Origin: Candidatus Poseidoniaceae archaeon
Lineage (GTDB): Archaea; Thermoplasmatota; Poseidoniia; Poseidoniales; Poseidoniaceae
Direction of reading: 5' to 3'
DNA: 24,603 nt
NCBI GenBank assembly: GCA_028822955.1
Contig: JAPKCL010000014.1
Span: 1 to 24,603, forward strand
Part shown: positions 1-7,444 of the stretch, one piece after another
Layout: the number at the start of each line of letters is the position of its first letter
How positions within the stretch are numbered: position 1 is the stretch's first letter
Translations under genes and position numbers: made by a program
Notes under the pieces: generated by a model
Seen by the model: the letters and a program-made list of their open reading frames with translations, nothing else
The model's database searches: none
Told to the model about the DNA's origin: nothing

Positions 1-557
1 TGATGGCTGAATTGTGTCGGAAACATGCACTTGAATACGAAGGAGTTGAGCGATTAGGCGTCACCCACAAAGACATCCGTAAAGCCCTGACCTCAATGAA
101 AGGTGGTCGACAATTAGGCTCCTTACTCGATGACTTGATGCATCAACGCCAAGCACCTGATATGAAGGCAACAATGGCCTTTTTCGGATTGGACCTTACT
201 CCAGAACATACTCCAAAAGACGGTGAAGACACACATGGTTGGTTGGGCGTAAACCTCTCTGGAAAGGATGGTAGAGTCACCGTAAACTCCCACATCAAAG
301 GTTCACCGATACGCCATTGCATTATGCCGAGTGATGAAATTATTGCAGTGAATGGAATGCGAACATCTTCGGTCAAAGCACTCAAGACTTCGCTCAAAGG
401 TAAAGCTGGAACTGAGGTGAAATTAATGGTATCTCATGAAGGAATCATCCATGAACATACGGTATCTCCCGTATCGACTCCACTGCATGGCGTGAAGTTA
501 GACGGTAAAGGGAACGCTCGATGGCGAGCCTACATTGCTACGCGTCAATCCAATTGA
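1..557 (+). CDS. M61-family (glycyl aminopeptidase-like) metallopeptidase with PDZ domain, 3' end only
   Basis: Only the C-terminal 184 or so residues are in the window; the frame is open at the left edge, so the ATG at position 3 is probably internal. The first 65 residues resemble the helical end of M61 peptidases, where a conserved segment (here GVTHKDIRKAL followed by LGSLLDDLMHQR) precedes a short FGLDL stretch. Residues about 78-155 form a PDZ domain: GWLGVNL opening, then SPIRHCIMPSDEIIAVNGM, which is the carboxylate-loop and 'GD.I..VNG' part of the fold. M61 enzymes are zinc aminopeptidases with a C-terminal PDZ, but the HExxH catalytic domain lies outside the window, so activity cannot be judged. 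The stop TGA (555-557) overlaps the 3' end of the opposing gene by 13 bases. The assignment rests on domain order and is fairly good. Confidence 0.72.
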   Translation, partial: MAELCRKHALEYEGVERLGVTHKDIRKALTSMKGGRQLGSLLDDLMHQRQAPDMKATMAFFGLDLTPEHTPKDGEDTHGWLGVNLSGKDGRVTVNSHIKGSPIRHCIMPSDEIIAVNGMRTSSVKALKTSLKGKAGTEVKLMVSHEGIIHEHTVSPVSTPLHGVKLDGKGNARWRAYIATRQSN

Positions 558-1054
558 GTTGGTGCGGGCTGTTCAAGAACTTCCAACGGCACATGAATCG
601 GTGGCAAATGGTCAGCGATGGTATGACGGCTGGTCTTTGGTGGAAATACATGGTCAGAAAGGCACATGTCTACCACTTGTTGTTTGGTAATCGATTGAAG
701 TTCTGCTGCCGGCCAAACATCGACTCCAATTCGGTCATCTGCAAGGTAATCGACACAAATGGCAGGAACACGTGCTAAGTTCAATTCTCCTGCAATGGAA
801 TAGCGGTGATGACCGTCGAGAATAGCGCCTGTTCGCTTGTCAACAACCAATGGTTTGGTAAATCCACCCCAGCGGAGTGTCATTTCCAGTAATTTATCAC
901 GATTACGTGGTTTGATTTCTTCATGGGGCTTGAGCCATTCATACGGCACGAGGCGGACATCATCTTCATCCCACATTGAGCCGTTCCAACGGTCATTCTG
1001 CGATAATGCTTTGTCTCTCTTGTACTCCCATTCGAAGTAAAGGAGGGTTTGCAT
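545..1054 (-). CDS. ParB/SerK-like protein (possible free-serine kinase)
   Basis: A ParB N-terminal-like domain of the SerK/SbnI type. Counting from the ATG at 1054 (169 residues), LKPHEE at 41-46 and LDGHHR at 79-84 match the two conserved blocks of the family, followed by VPAICVDYL. In Thermococcus the family member SerK phosphorylates free serine to O-phosphoserine for cysteine synthesis; in staphylococci SbnI does the same for a siderophore. The glutamate after PH and the D-G-x-H-R block are kept, so kinase activity is plausible, but a DNA-binding or nuclease ParB relative cannot be excluded. There is no helix-turn-helix region as in true partition ParB. The reading frame stays open to an ATG at 1177, inside the opposite gene. 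I prefer 1054, which shares the palindrome CATG with the start of cca; an ATG at 976 is also possible. No Shine-Dalgarno sequence is seen. Confidence 0.7.
   Translation of the reverse strand: MQTLLYFEWEYKRDKALSQNDRWNGSMWDEDDVRLVPYEWLKPHEEIKPRNRDKLLEMTLRWGGFTKPLVVDKRTGAILDGHHRYSIAGELNLARVPAICVDYLADDRIGVDVWPAAELQSITKQQVVDMCLSDHVFPPKTSRHTIADHLPPIHVPLEVLEQPAPTQLD
1041..1046 (+). promoter_or_regulatory. Shine-Dalgarno sequence of the CCA enzyme gene
   Basis: AGGAGG lies six bases before the ATG at 1053 and is a close match to the archaeal anti-Shine-Dalgarno sequence. It fixes the cca start at 1053 even though the site lies within the first codons of the opposite-strand gene. Confidence 0.7.
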
Positions 1055-2420
1055 GTCGGGTGAAAGTTGGCCAAATCCTGCTCTTGAAGCAGATGTTCCT
1101 GCTCTGCCATGCCCTCCAAACGTCATAGAATGGCTTGAGAAGTTACCACCCCGTATTCTTGAAATCGCTTCGATCATCGCCCAACATGGTGGTGGAATAT
1201 GGGTTGTTGGTGGTGCAGTTCGAGATGTTTGCCTTGGAATTAATGTCCATGATATTGATTTTGCAGTATCGCTTGAACCTCAGCAAATGATGGAAATATT
1301 TCCAGACTCAATACCAACTGGAATTGAGTATGGTACCGTAAGCCTGCGTGGCGATGGTGTATTCTATGAAGCGACAACGCTCCGTACGGAAAGTGCATAT
1401 GAAGATGGGCGAAGACCTGAACAAGTCAGTTGGGGTATTTCCCTTTCCGATGACCTTGAGCGACGTGATTTCACCATCAATGCAATGGCCATTGACATTG
1501 CTCGAAAAGTGATGCATGACCCACATTATGGACTCCAAGATATGGAAAGAGGGATGCTTCGGGCTGTCGGTCAAGCCTATCGGAGAATCTCCGAAGATGG
1601 TTTACGAATTCTTCGTGCGTACCGTTTCCTCGACCGAGGCCAGGCAGGAGTTTGGAAGTTTGATTCTGAACTAAGTGAAGCACTGCGTCAAAATTCTCAC
1701 ATGCTTAAGGCAGTCACCCATGAACGAATCTGGATGGAGTGGCTCAAAATCCTCAACGGAAAGAACATGGCAAAAGTTGTCGAAAAAATGGCCCACGATG
1801 GAATACTGGATAGTTTCCTACCCGGTGAATGGAGTGCCCAACATCTTCGCATGGCAACACTCGGACATCATTTTGTCTATGAATTCGACGGCCTAACACG
1901 TTTCGCAATACTCCTTGCAGAATGCTTTTCTATAGAGGTTGAAAATGCCCTAATCAAACTTAAACTGTCAAAAAAAGAACGAACATATGTTCTTGACCTT
2001 CATGGCCGATTTGGAACACTACCACATGATTCGCTCGCAAGCATGAGGGTATTCCGAGCAGTTCTTGGAGAATTTGCGGAACAGCATTTGAAACTGGAAA
2101 TCGTTCTACGAAGCCATGGAATTTCCCCTTCGAGAGGGAGTGGTCGTGAAAATGCCGACACAGTCTACGGTTTACTCGAAGCATTCGAGGCATTGGCTCC
2201 ACTAAAGAGTGGCCATGATTCACTTATTGATGGCCACTGGCTCATGGAACGTACTGGTATTGCAAAAGGGAAAGCACTCGGGCGATTGAAAACATGGCTT
2301 CACAGGCTACAAATTGAAAGAGATTTAGCTGATTCTGCTGAAGTTGAAACAGTACTTTGTGCGCTTCATTGGACTGAAGAGAATCATCTGGACTGGCCAA
2401 AATTACAATATCCAGATTGA
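1053..2420 (+). CDS. cca: CCA tRNA nucleotidyltransferase, bacterial-type (class II)
   Basis: A class II nucleotidyltransferase/poly(A) polymerase family protein of 455 residues. The head-domain motifs are in order: GGAVRD (53-58), the metal-binding DIDF (67-70), RRDFTINAMA (137-146), DPHYGLQDMERGMLR (156-170), and EDGLR (181-185), the EDxxR amino-acid template that reads CTP and ATP. The helical C-terminal half has the layout of full-length bacterial CCA-adding enzymes. The expected reaction is addition or repair of the 3' CCA end of tRNA. Archaea normally use the unrelated class I enzyme, so this gene looks bacterial in origin. Poly(A) polymerase activity is the alternative, but the intact EDxxR template favours CCA addition. 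The start at 1053 is supported by AGGAGG at 1041-1046. The start overlaps the start of the divergent SerK-like gene. Confidence 0.85.
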   Translation: MSGESWPNPALEADVPALPCPPNVIEWLEKLPPRILEIASIIAQHGGGIWVVGGAVRDVCLGINVHDIDFAVSLEPQQMMEIFPDSIPTGIEYGTVSLRGDGVFYEATTLRTESAYEDGRRPEQVSWGISLSDDLERRDFTINAMAIDIARKVMHDPHYGLQDMERGMLRAVGQAYRRISEDGLRILRAYRFLDRGQAGVWKFDSELSEALRQNSHMLKAVTHERIWMEWLKILNGKNMAKVVEKMAHDGILDSFLPGEWSAQHLRMATLGHHFVYEFDGLTRFAILLAECFSIEVENALIKLKLSKKERTYVLDLHGRFGTLPHDSLASMRVFRAVLGEFAEQHLKLEIVLRSHGISPSRGSGRENADTVYGLLEAFEALAPLKSGHDSLIDGHWLMERTGIAKGKALGRLKTWLHRLQIERDLADSAEVETVLCALHWTEENHLDWPKLQYPD

Positions 2421-2488
2421 AATGATGGCATCAAGTTGATGAGGTGAGCCGTTGTGCTTACAACATGCAAGGTAATGCCGTACGTACT

Positions 2489-3916
2489 ATGGCCTTCAAA
2501 AAGATTGAAGAAAAACTCATGAAGGAAGGTATTAATCTTGCAGTTTTAGACAATCAAGAATTGGCTGCAATTGCGGTTCAATTTACCGGTCAAGCACCTC
2601 CAGACCATTTGCCACGTGAAACGATTATCGAGATTCTATCAGAACAAGAAAATGTCCAAAGTTGGGCGCAATCAGTCAAAGAAAAGGTTGGTTCAGATGT
2701 CACTGAGGCTGTCAAAGGAAAAATCCGTAATTCTGTCAAAGAAGGTCGTTCGAAAGCGAATACTCGGATTGCAAACGACCCCATGGCCGCTCAAGTGACG
2801 GAACGATTTGGAATTTGGCTCAAAGAATCCGGATATACTTCTACTCAACTCACTCAAATGCTCGATTCAAATGCAGATGGAATGATTTCAACCGAAGAAG
2901 CCGTCGATCTCATCCGTTCATTAACCAATTCCGAACCTCCTAAATGGGCCGTTGACCATGTGATGAAGGCAATGGACTCAAACGGTAACGGGCAATTATC
3001 TGTCCCAGAATGGTGGGAATTCTTAGAATCTGTCGGCGTTGAAGTCGATACCAGTGCCACTGATGAATTTTCTGACTTAGAACAGGACTTGTTGAATAAC
3101 AAAGGTACAGAAGATGAACGTACACAAGCTATTGCAAATTCTGAACAAGAGATGGCTGAGGCATTGGCCGAAGCACAAAAAAGAACAGCCGAACGAGAAG
3201 CTGAGGCTGCAAAAACAACTCAAGAAAACACTCGATACCCAGGTCCTCGAAGAATCATTCGAGTCACAGATGGTAATCGAAAAGAGATTCTATTGGACGG
3301 TTCTTTTCGAATCAACGATACACAGGTGGGAAGTGGCTATTGGATCACAAATTCTCGGTTCGTCGTACAAATTGCGGAATGGGGAGATATTTGGTGGGTT
3401 GGACAACTCACTGATGGTGGAATGCTCACAATATGTGTCGATACAGAATCTGAATGCCACAACGCAGAACCAACAGTCATGGAAGCAGATTGGAGCCCTG
3501 AACAATCTAAAACACGTACTGAAATGACTTCAGCGTTCGTAATGGAGGCCAATGAAGAGGAAGTTTTGACCAACAGTAATCCCACAGAGTTAGCGATTGA
3601 ACATCTTGAAAAGACTCGTCTTTCGAGTGAAGTAAACTCTATTCTTGAACAATGCACTGAAACGACCTGTGTCATCAAAGTTGAAGAGGTCACTCGGACA
3701 CTCTTAGCCTCTGAACACTACCGCAGGGGTAGTTCTATTCAAGGTCAAGTTGACGGAGGGCTTTTCACCGTTGAAATCATGTTCCCTCCATCTGAAAATG
3801 AACTGGTTGAATCCTTGAAAAAGAATTCTCTCGTAACATGTCAAGCAAAGATTGTCAAATGGTCCAGTGGTTCAAGACAAGCGACTCTCGAAGGTCGAAA
3901 CCCAGTGATGAAATGA
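2489..3916 (+). CDS. Soluble EF-hand calcium-binding protein of unknown function
   Basis: About 475 residues with no signal peptide or membrane segment. From the ATG at 2489 the N-terminal ~110 residues are charged and helical. Two canonical EF-hand loops follow: DSNADGMISTEE (126-137) and DSNGNGQLSVPE (163-174). Both have acidic or polar ligands at loop positions 1, 3, 5 and 9, glycine at 6, a hydrophobic residue at 8 and glutamate at 12, so calcium binding is likely. A Glu/Ala/Lys-rich predicted coiled coil (about 210-265) leads to a beta-rich region with several tryptophans. The last 75 residues (GSSIQGQVDGGLFTVEI onward) look like a small OB-like beta barrel. I do not recognise the whole protein. 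Frames open upstream to a GTG at 2444 and an ATG at 2465; MAFKKIEEKL looks like the natural N-terminus, but the start is unsure. It converges on the acyl-CoA dehydrogenase gene with one base between the stops. Confidence 0.8.
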   Translation: MAFKKIEEKLMKEGINLAVLDNQELAAIAVQFTGQAPPDHLPRETIIEILSEQENVQSWAQSVKEKVGSDVTEAVKGKIRNSVKEGRSKANTRIANDPMAAQVTERFGIWLKESGYTSTQLTQMLDSNADGMISTEEAVDLIRSLTNSEPPKWAVDHVMKAMDSNGNGQLSVPEWWEFLESVGVEVDTSATDEFSDLEQDLLNNKGTEDERTQAIANSEQEMAEALAEAQKRTAEREAEAAKTTQENTRYPGPRRIIRVTDGNRKEILLDGSFRINDTQVGSGYWITNSRFVVQIAEWGDIWWVGQLTDGGMLTICVDTESECHNAEPTVMEADWSPEQSKTRTEMTSAFVMEANEEEVLTNSNPTELAIEHLEKTRLSSEVNSILEQCTETTCVIKVEEVTRTLLASEHYRRGSSIQGQVDGGLFTVEIMFPPSENELVESLKKNSLVTCQAKIVKWSSGSRQATLEGRNPVMK

Positions 3917-3917
3917 A

Positions 3918-5087
3918 TCACTTGAGAGCACGAGCAATGACAATCCGTTGAACTTCTTGAGTTCCTTCATAGATTTGAGTGATTTTAGCATCTCTAAAGA
4001 AGCGCTCAACAGGGAATTCTTTGGTATATCCATATCCACCCAAAACTTGGATGGCTCGTTCTGAAACCCACATGGCAGTATCACCAGCATACAGTTTCGC
4101 CATACTCGCTTCTTTTGAGTGCCTTGGACCACCATGTTCGTAGTGTTGTTGTTTAACCCAGGAAGCACGGTAAACAAGGAGTCGTGCCGCATCAATACGT
4201 GTTGCCATATCTGCAAGATAAGCCATGATCATTTGATGATGAGCAATTGGTTTTCCAAACGCTTCACGCTCGTGAGCGTATTTGAGGGCTGCTTCGTATG
4301 CGCCTTGAGCAATACCCAAGGCCTGTGCTGCAATTCCAATTCGGCTGTTATCGAGTGCATTCATTGCGATGGGGAAACCTTTGCCCACTCCTTTGAGAAC
4401 GTTTTCTACAGGCACCTTGCAATCTTGAAGAATGAGCGTGCATGTATCCGATGAACGGATACCGAGTTTGTTTTCTTTCTTGCCGACCGAGAATCCTTCA
4501 AAAGAAGAGTCGACAATGAAAGCAGTAGAGCCACCGTGCTTCTTTACACCGTAGTCTGGATGATCCACATCCTTGGCAAACAAGACCAAGATTTTGGCTT
4601 GAACTCCGTTGGTAACCCACATCTTTTCACCGTTCAAAAGGTAATGCTTACCGTCATCGGACAGTTTGGCTTTGCAAATCATGGCGGCTGCATCGGTTCC
4701 TGCTCCAGCTTCAGACAGTGAGTATGCGCCGACATCACCTGCTGCTAGGCGGGTCAAATACTGTTCTTTTTGTGATTCATTACCATGCAGTGCAATGGTC
4801 TTTGCACAAAGACCAACGTGAACACAATACATAACCGCAAACGAAGGGTCGACTCGTGCGAGTTCTTCAACGATAATTGATTCAGACATGTCATCGACGG
4901 GAGAACCACCGTATTTTTCAGGAACTGTGACTCCTTGGAGTCCATATTCGATAAACTCTAGCCATTCTGCGGAGGGCGCGATTTGATTTTCATCGCGATG
5001 CTCAATTGTAGGAGCCAATACGCTTTCTGCGAAATCACGAACAAGTTCGCGAATCATTTGCTGTTCATCGGTTTCGGCGAAATCCAT
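3918..5087 (-). CDS. Acyl-CoA dehydrogenase
   Basis: A full-length member (389 residues from the ATG at 5087) of the flavin-dependent acyl-CoA dehydrogenase family, which oxidises acyl-CoA to trans-2-enoyl-CoA and passes electrons to an electron-transfer flavoprotein. Family landmarks seen are AYSLSEAGAGTDAAA and WVTNG (flavin and substrate contacts), RIGIAAQALGIAQGAYE, the EREAFGKPIAHHQ signature, QVLGGYGYTKEFPVERFFRD, and IYEGTQEVQR near the end. The glutamate of YEGT (residue 374) occupies the catalytic-base position of short- and medium-chain enzymes. The chain-length or branched-chain substrate cannot be read from the sequence. The frame extends to a GTG at 5120, but MDFAETDEQQ is the usual N-terminus. 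No other beta-oxidation gene is adjacent. It is divergent from the GcvH-like gene. Confidence 0.9.
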   Translation of the reverse strand: MDFAETDEQQMIRELVRDFAESVLAPTIEHRDENQIAPSAEWLEFIEYGLQGVTVPEKYGGSPVDDMSESIIVEELARVDPSFAVMYCVHVGLCAKTIALHGNESQKEQYLTRLAAGDVGAYSLSEAGAGTDAAAMICKAKLSDDGKHYLLNGEKMWVTNGVQAKILVLFAKDVDHPDYGVKKHGGSTAFIVDSSFEGFSVGKKENKLGIRSSDTCTLILQDCKVPVENVLKGVGKGFPIAMNALDNSRIGIAAQALGIAQGAYEAALKYAHEREAFGKPIAHHQMIMAYLADMATRIDAARLLVYRASWVKQQHYEHGGPRHSKEASMAKLYAGDTAMWVSERAIQVLGGYGYTKEFPVERFFRDAKITQIYEGTQEVQRIVIARALK

Positions 5088-5165
5088 AGGCGACCAAAGG
5101 GTGCTAATACCCCGCCTCACTTAACCCGTTTGTCGGATTTCCTTGATGGTCGCATATGCCTCAAT

Positions 5166-5175
5166 TTGATATAAG
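5166..5175 (+). promoter_or_regulatory. TATA-like box upstream of the GcvH-like gene
   Basis: TTGATATAAG lies about 38 bases before the ATG at 5209, in the 121-base divergent gap with the acyl-CoA dehydrogenase gene. An archaeal TATA box here would put transcription start roughly 10-15 bases before the ATG. Seen by eye only; no transcript data. Confidence 0.4.
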
Positions 5176-5208
5176 ATGATGATTGGGCCGAATTAAGGAA
5201 GTGAAACC

Positions 5209-5610
5209 ATGGACGACGAAGTGGTAGAATTCAGCGTAGCTCATAACAGAAAATATTCTCGTGACCATTTGTGGTATCAAGAGAAAGATGAACGCTTGAT
5301 GATTGGAGTCAGCGAGTACCTTGCCGTTGAAATTGGCGAAGTTTTGCGTGTTATCCTCCCTCAAGCAGAATACGAAATCGATGAAGGTCGAGATATGTTC
5401 TCGATTTGGACCGCTGAAGAGAAGGTAGCCTTCCCTTCACAATACTCCGGACTCATCGCTGAAGTGAACGGCGAAGTTGAAATCAACCCTGACTTGGTCA
5501 ACGATTCAGCCTATGACCACGGATGGATTATTATCATCGAACCTCACGAAATGGACCTCGAAAACTTACTCGACCCTGACGAGTATGTCGAATTCCTTGC
5601 TGAACTTTGA
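5209..5610 (+). CDS. gcvH: Glycine cleavage H-protein-like lipoyl carrier
   Basis: 133 residues, the usual length for H protein. RDHLWYQ, IGVSEYLA, IGEV, EVNGEVEINPDLVND and AYDHGWI match the H-protein fold in order. H protein carries a lipoyl-lysine arm that shuttles aminomethyl groups between the P, T and L proteins, and it also serves as a lipoate donor for other enzymes. The candidate lipoyl lysine is K72 in TAEEKVAF, but the stretch between it and the following SG is two residues shorter than in standard H proteins (see findings). No gcvP, gcvT or lipoate ligase gene is nearby, so whether it serves glycine cleavage is unknown. GGAAG lies about nine bases before the ATG, and a TATA-like box lies upstream. 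The stop is followed closely by hpt. Confidence 0.82.
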   Translation: MDDEVVEFSVAHNRKYSRDHLWYQEKDERLMIGVSEYLAVEIGEVLRVILPQAEYEIDEGRDMFSIWTAEEKVAFPSQYSGLIAEVNGEVEINPDLVNDSAYDHGWIIIIEPHEMDLENLLDPDEYVEFLAEL

Positions 5611-5645
5611 GTAAAGGTCATATTCTGCCACTCAAGGCAATCGAT

Positions 5646-6224
5646 ATGATGGATGCACTGCATCGACTTCGAGAAAGCCTTCGTAATGCCCCAGTTATTT
5701 GGAAAGGTGATTATCCCTATTTCATTCACCCAATCACCGATGGAGTACCTCGTCTTGACCCGTTGGTTTTGAAAGCGGTCACTGATTTATGTGAAACGGC
5801 CATTGAATGGGACGATGTTGACCTTATATTGGGTATTGAAGCGATGGGATTACCTTTGACTGCCCCGCTAAGTATTCGAACTGGGATTCCACTCATTATT
5901 GCCCGAAAACGCTCGTATGGTCTTGAAGGTGAAGTCACCATTGGCCAAGAAACTGGCTATTCGAAAGGCGAGATGTTTCTCAATGATTTCAAACCTGGAG
6001 AAAAAGTCGTAATCGTGGACGATGTGCTTTCAACTGGAGGTACGCTCAAAGCAGTACTTGAGGGCGTCCGACGAACCGGTGCTGAAGTCACACATATTAT
6101 CGCAGTCGTCGAAAAGGGCCCTGGATTAGTCAAATTACAAGCCGAATACCCAGACGTCATTATCGAATCTTTAGTTCGTTTAGAAATGGATGGCGACCGT
6201 ATCATTTTACTCGATGAAGAGTAA
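5646..6224 (+). CDS. hpt: Hypoxanthine/guanine phosphoribosyltransferase (archaeal HgcPRT type)
   Basis: A purine-salvage phosphoribosyltransferase of about 192 residues. SLRNAPVIWKGDYPYFIHP near the N-terminus is typical of the archaeal Hpt family. DLILGIEAMGLPL and IIARKRSYGLEGEV follow, then the PRPP-binding loop VVIVDDVLSTGGTL. The reaction expected is PRPP plus hypoxanthine or guanine giving IMP or GMP; adenine is a possible alternative substrate in this superfamily. The frame opens at a TTG at 5607 that overlaps the gcvH stop, but family N-termini fit the paired ATGs at 5646 and 5649, with AAGG nine bases before. It is probably co-transcribed with the gcvH-like gene; the next gene, dph2, starts about 58 bases on. 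Confidence 0.85.
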   Translation: MMDALHRLRESLRNAPVIWKGDYPYFIHPITDGVPRLDPLVLKAVTDLCETAIEWDDVDLILGIEAMGLPLTAPLSIRTGIPLIIARKRSYGLEGEVTIGQETGYSKGEMFLNDFKPGEKVVIVDDVLSTGGTLKAVLEGVRRTGAEVTHIIAVVEKGPGLVKLQAEYPDVIIESLVRLEMDGDRIILLDEE

Positions 6225-6282
6225 TTGCCCGTAGAGGGTGGATTGATGAGGGAGAGGCGTGCCCCTTGGCTCGGGGACAACC

Positions 6283-7392
6283 ATGGATTTAGATCGTCAT
6301 GACTTTCAACTCACCGAATTGATAGAACGTATTCAATCAAATGATAACCGCTTGGTAGCCCTTCAAATTCCTGAAGGTTTGAAAATGCAAGCCCTCGAAA
6401 TGATGGACACGATTGAAACTGAAACAAGTGCGAAAGTCATCTTGGCAGCGGACCCGTGCTACGGAGCATGTGATTTAGTTCACGATAAAATGGGAATGAT
6501 GGGCGTTGAACTGGTTGCTCACATGGGACATTCACAGATGAACATCGATTCAGGAATGCCGACACAATTCATTGATGTCACCTATGATGGCGAACCTGAA
6601 CTGGCGCCAATCATTCCATTCTTAGAGGCTCATCGGGCTATGGCTCGTCAACGAATGGAAAACCAACCTGCTCCAGAAGACCTTTCGGAAGAAGAAGCAC
6701 AAGAACGCTTCATGGATGCTGTTGGTCGGCTTGCGCCACTCACAGGTACGAAACTCGGCTTGGTTGGCTCGATTCAACACTTGCACCTACTCCCAGAGTA
6801 CTATGACCGTTTGGAAAAAGCGGGATATGAAGTAGAAATCCCAATTGGAGGGGCTCGTCTTTCGTTCCCAGGCCAAGTATTGGGTTGCAATTATTCTGGC
6901 GATGATGATTCCATTGGCCACTATCTGTTCCTTGGCTCAGGTGATTTCCACCCTATCGGCTTAGTACTTCATACTGGAAAGCCGCTGGCTATTCTCGACC
7001 CGTATTCAGGTGAAGCGAGAGAAATGTCCTTGAAACAGATCGAACGTATTCTTCGACAGCGCTTCGGCTTGATTATGGCATGTGGTGATGCTCAAAGTTT
7101 CGGTATACTCATCGGTGAGAAACCTGGCCAGATGCGCCGTAGTCTCGCTCTTCGTATGAAGAGAATTCTCGAAAAACATGGAAAGAAAGGATACTTGCTT
7201 GCGTTGGAGCACGTCGGACCTGAATTGATTGATTTCTATCCAGTTGATGCGTTTGTCAATACTGCCTGCCCACGTATTGCAATTGATGATGCAGTGCGTT
7301 ATCAAAAGCCACTTATCACTCCTTTTGAGCTTGAAGTTGCCCTCGGTGAAAAGAAATGGGAAACGGGCTATCAATTTGATGAAATCCCTTGA
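6283..7392 (+). CDS. dph2: 2-(3-amino-3-carboxypropyl)histidine synthase Dph2
   Basis: The archaeal Dph2 enzyme (369 residues) starts diphthamide synthesis by moving the 3-amino-3-carboxypropyl group of S-adenosylmethionine to a histidine of elongation factor 2. It is a noncanonical radical-SAM enzyme whose [4Fe-4S] cluster is held by three widely spaced cysteines. These are visible as C59 in DPCYGAC, C202 in VLGCNYS and C329 in NTACPR, one in each of three similar domains; C59 coincides with the numbering I recall for the Pyrococcus enzyme. SIQHLHLLPEYY is another family block. A charged segment at about 115-152, rich in Glu and Ala, appears longer than in thermophile homologues. A GTG at 6259 opens the frame, but MDLDRHDFQL from 6283 fits better; no clear Shine-Dalgarno sequence is present. 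Confidence 0.92.
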   Translation: MDLDRHDFQLTELIERIQSNDNRLVALQIPEGLKMQALEMMDTIETETSAKVILAADPCYGACDLVHDKMGMMGVELVAHMGHSQMNIDSGMPTQFIDVTYDGEPELAPIIPFLEAHRAMARQRMENQPAPEDLSEEEAQERFMDAVGRLAPLTGTKLGLVGSIQHLHLLPEYYDRLEKAGYEVEIPIGGARLSFPGQVLGCNYSGDDDSIGHYLFLGSGDFHPIGLVLHTGKPLAILDPYSGEAREMSLKQIERILRQRFGLIMACGDAQSFGILIGEKPGQMRRSLALRMKRILEKHGKKGYLLALEHVGPELIDFYPVDAFVNTACPRIAIDDAVRYQKPLITPFELEVALGEKKWETGYQFDEIP

Positions 7393-7444
7393 GCACCACT
7401 CACATACATCGCAATTGGCGTTGTTTTGGCCTTGACCAAACCGT

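Noticed and set aside
1055..1177. A 41-residue N-terminal extension of the SerK-like protein
   Set aside because: It runs antisense through the start of cca, is rich in Gly and Ser with no family match, and has no ribosome-binding site.
2854..3693. Open frames of 60-137 codons on both strands inside the EF-hand gene
   Set aside because: They have no recognisable domains, their composition is that of a shadow frame, and the EF-hand frame explains the region fully.
7393..7444. Possible replication origin directly upstream of cdc6
   Set aside because: The gap is only 52 bases. It has one weak 5-base inverted repeat (TTTGG...CCAAA) and no AT-rich unwinding stretch or repeated initiator sites.
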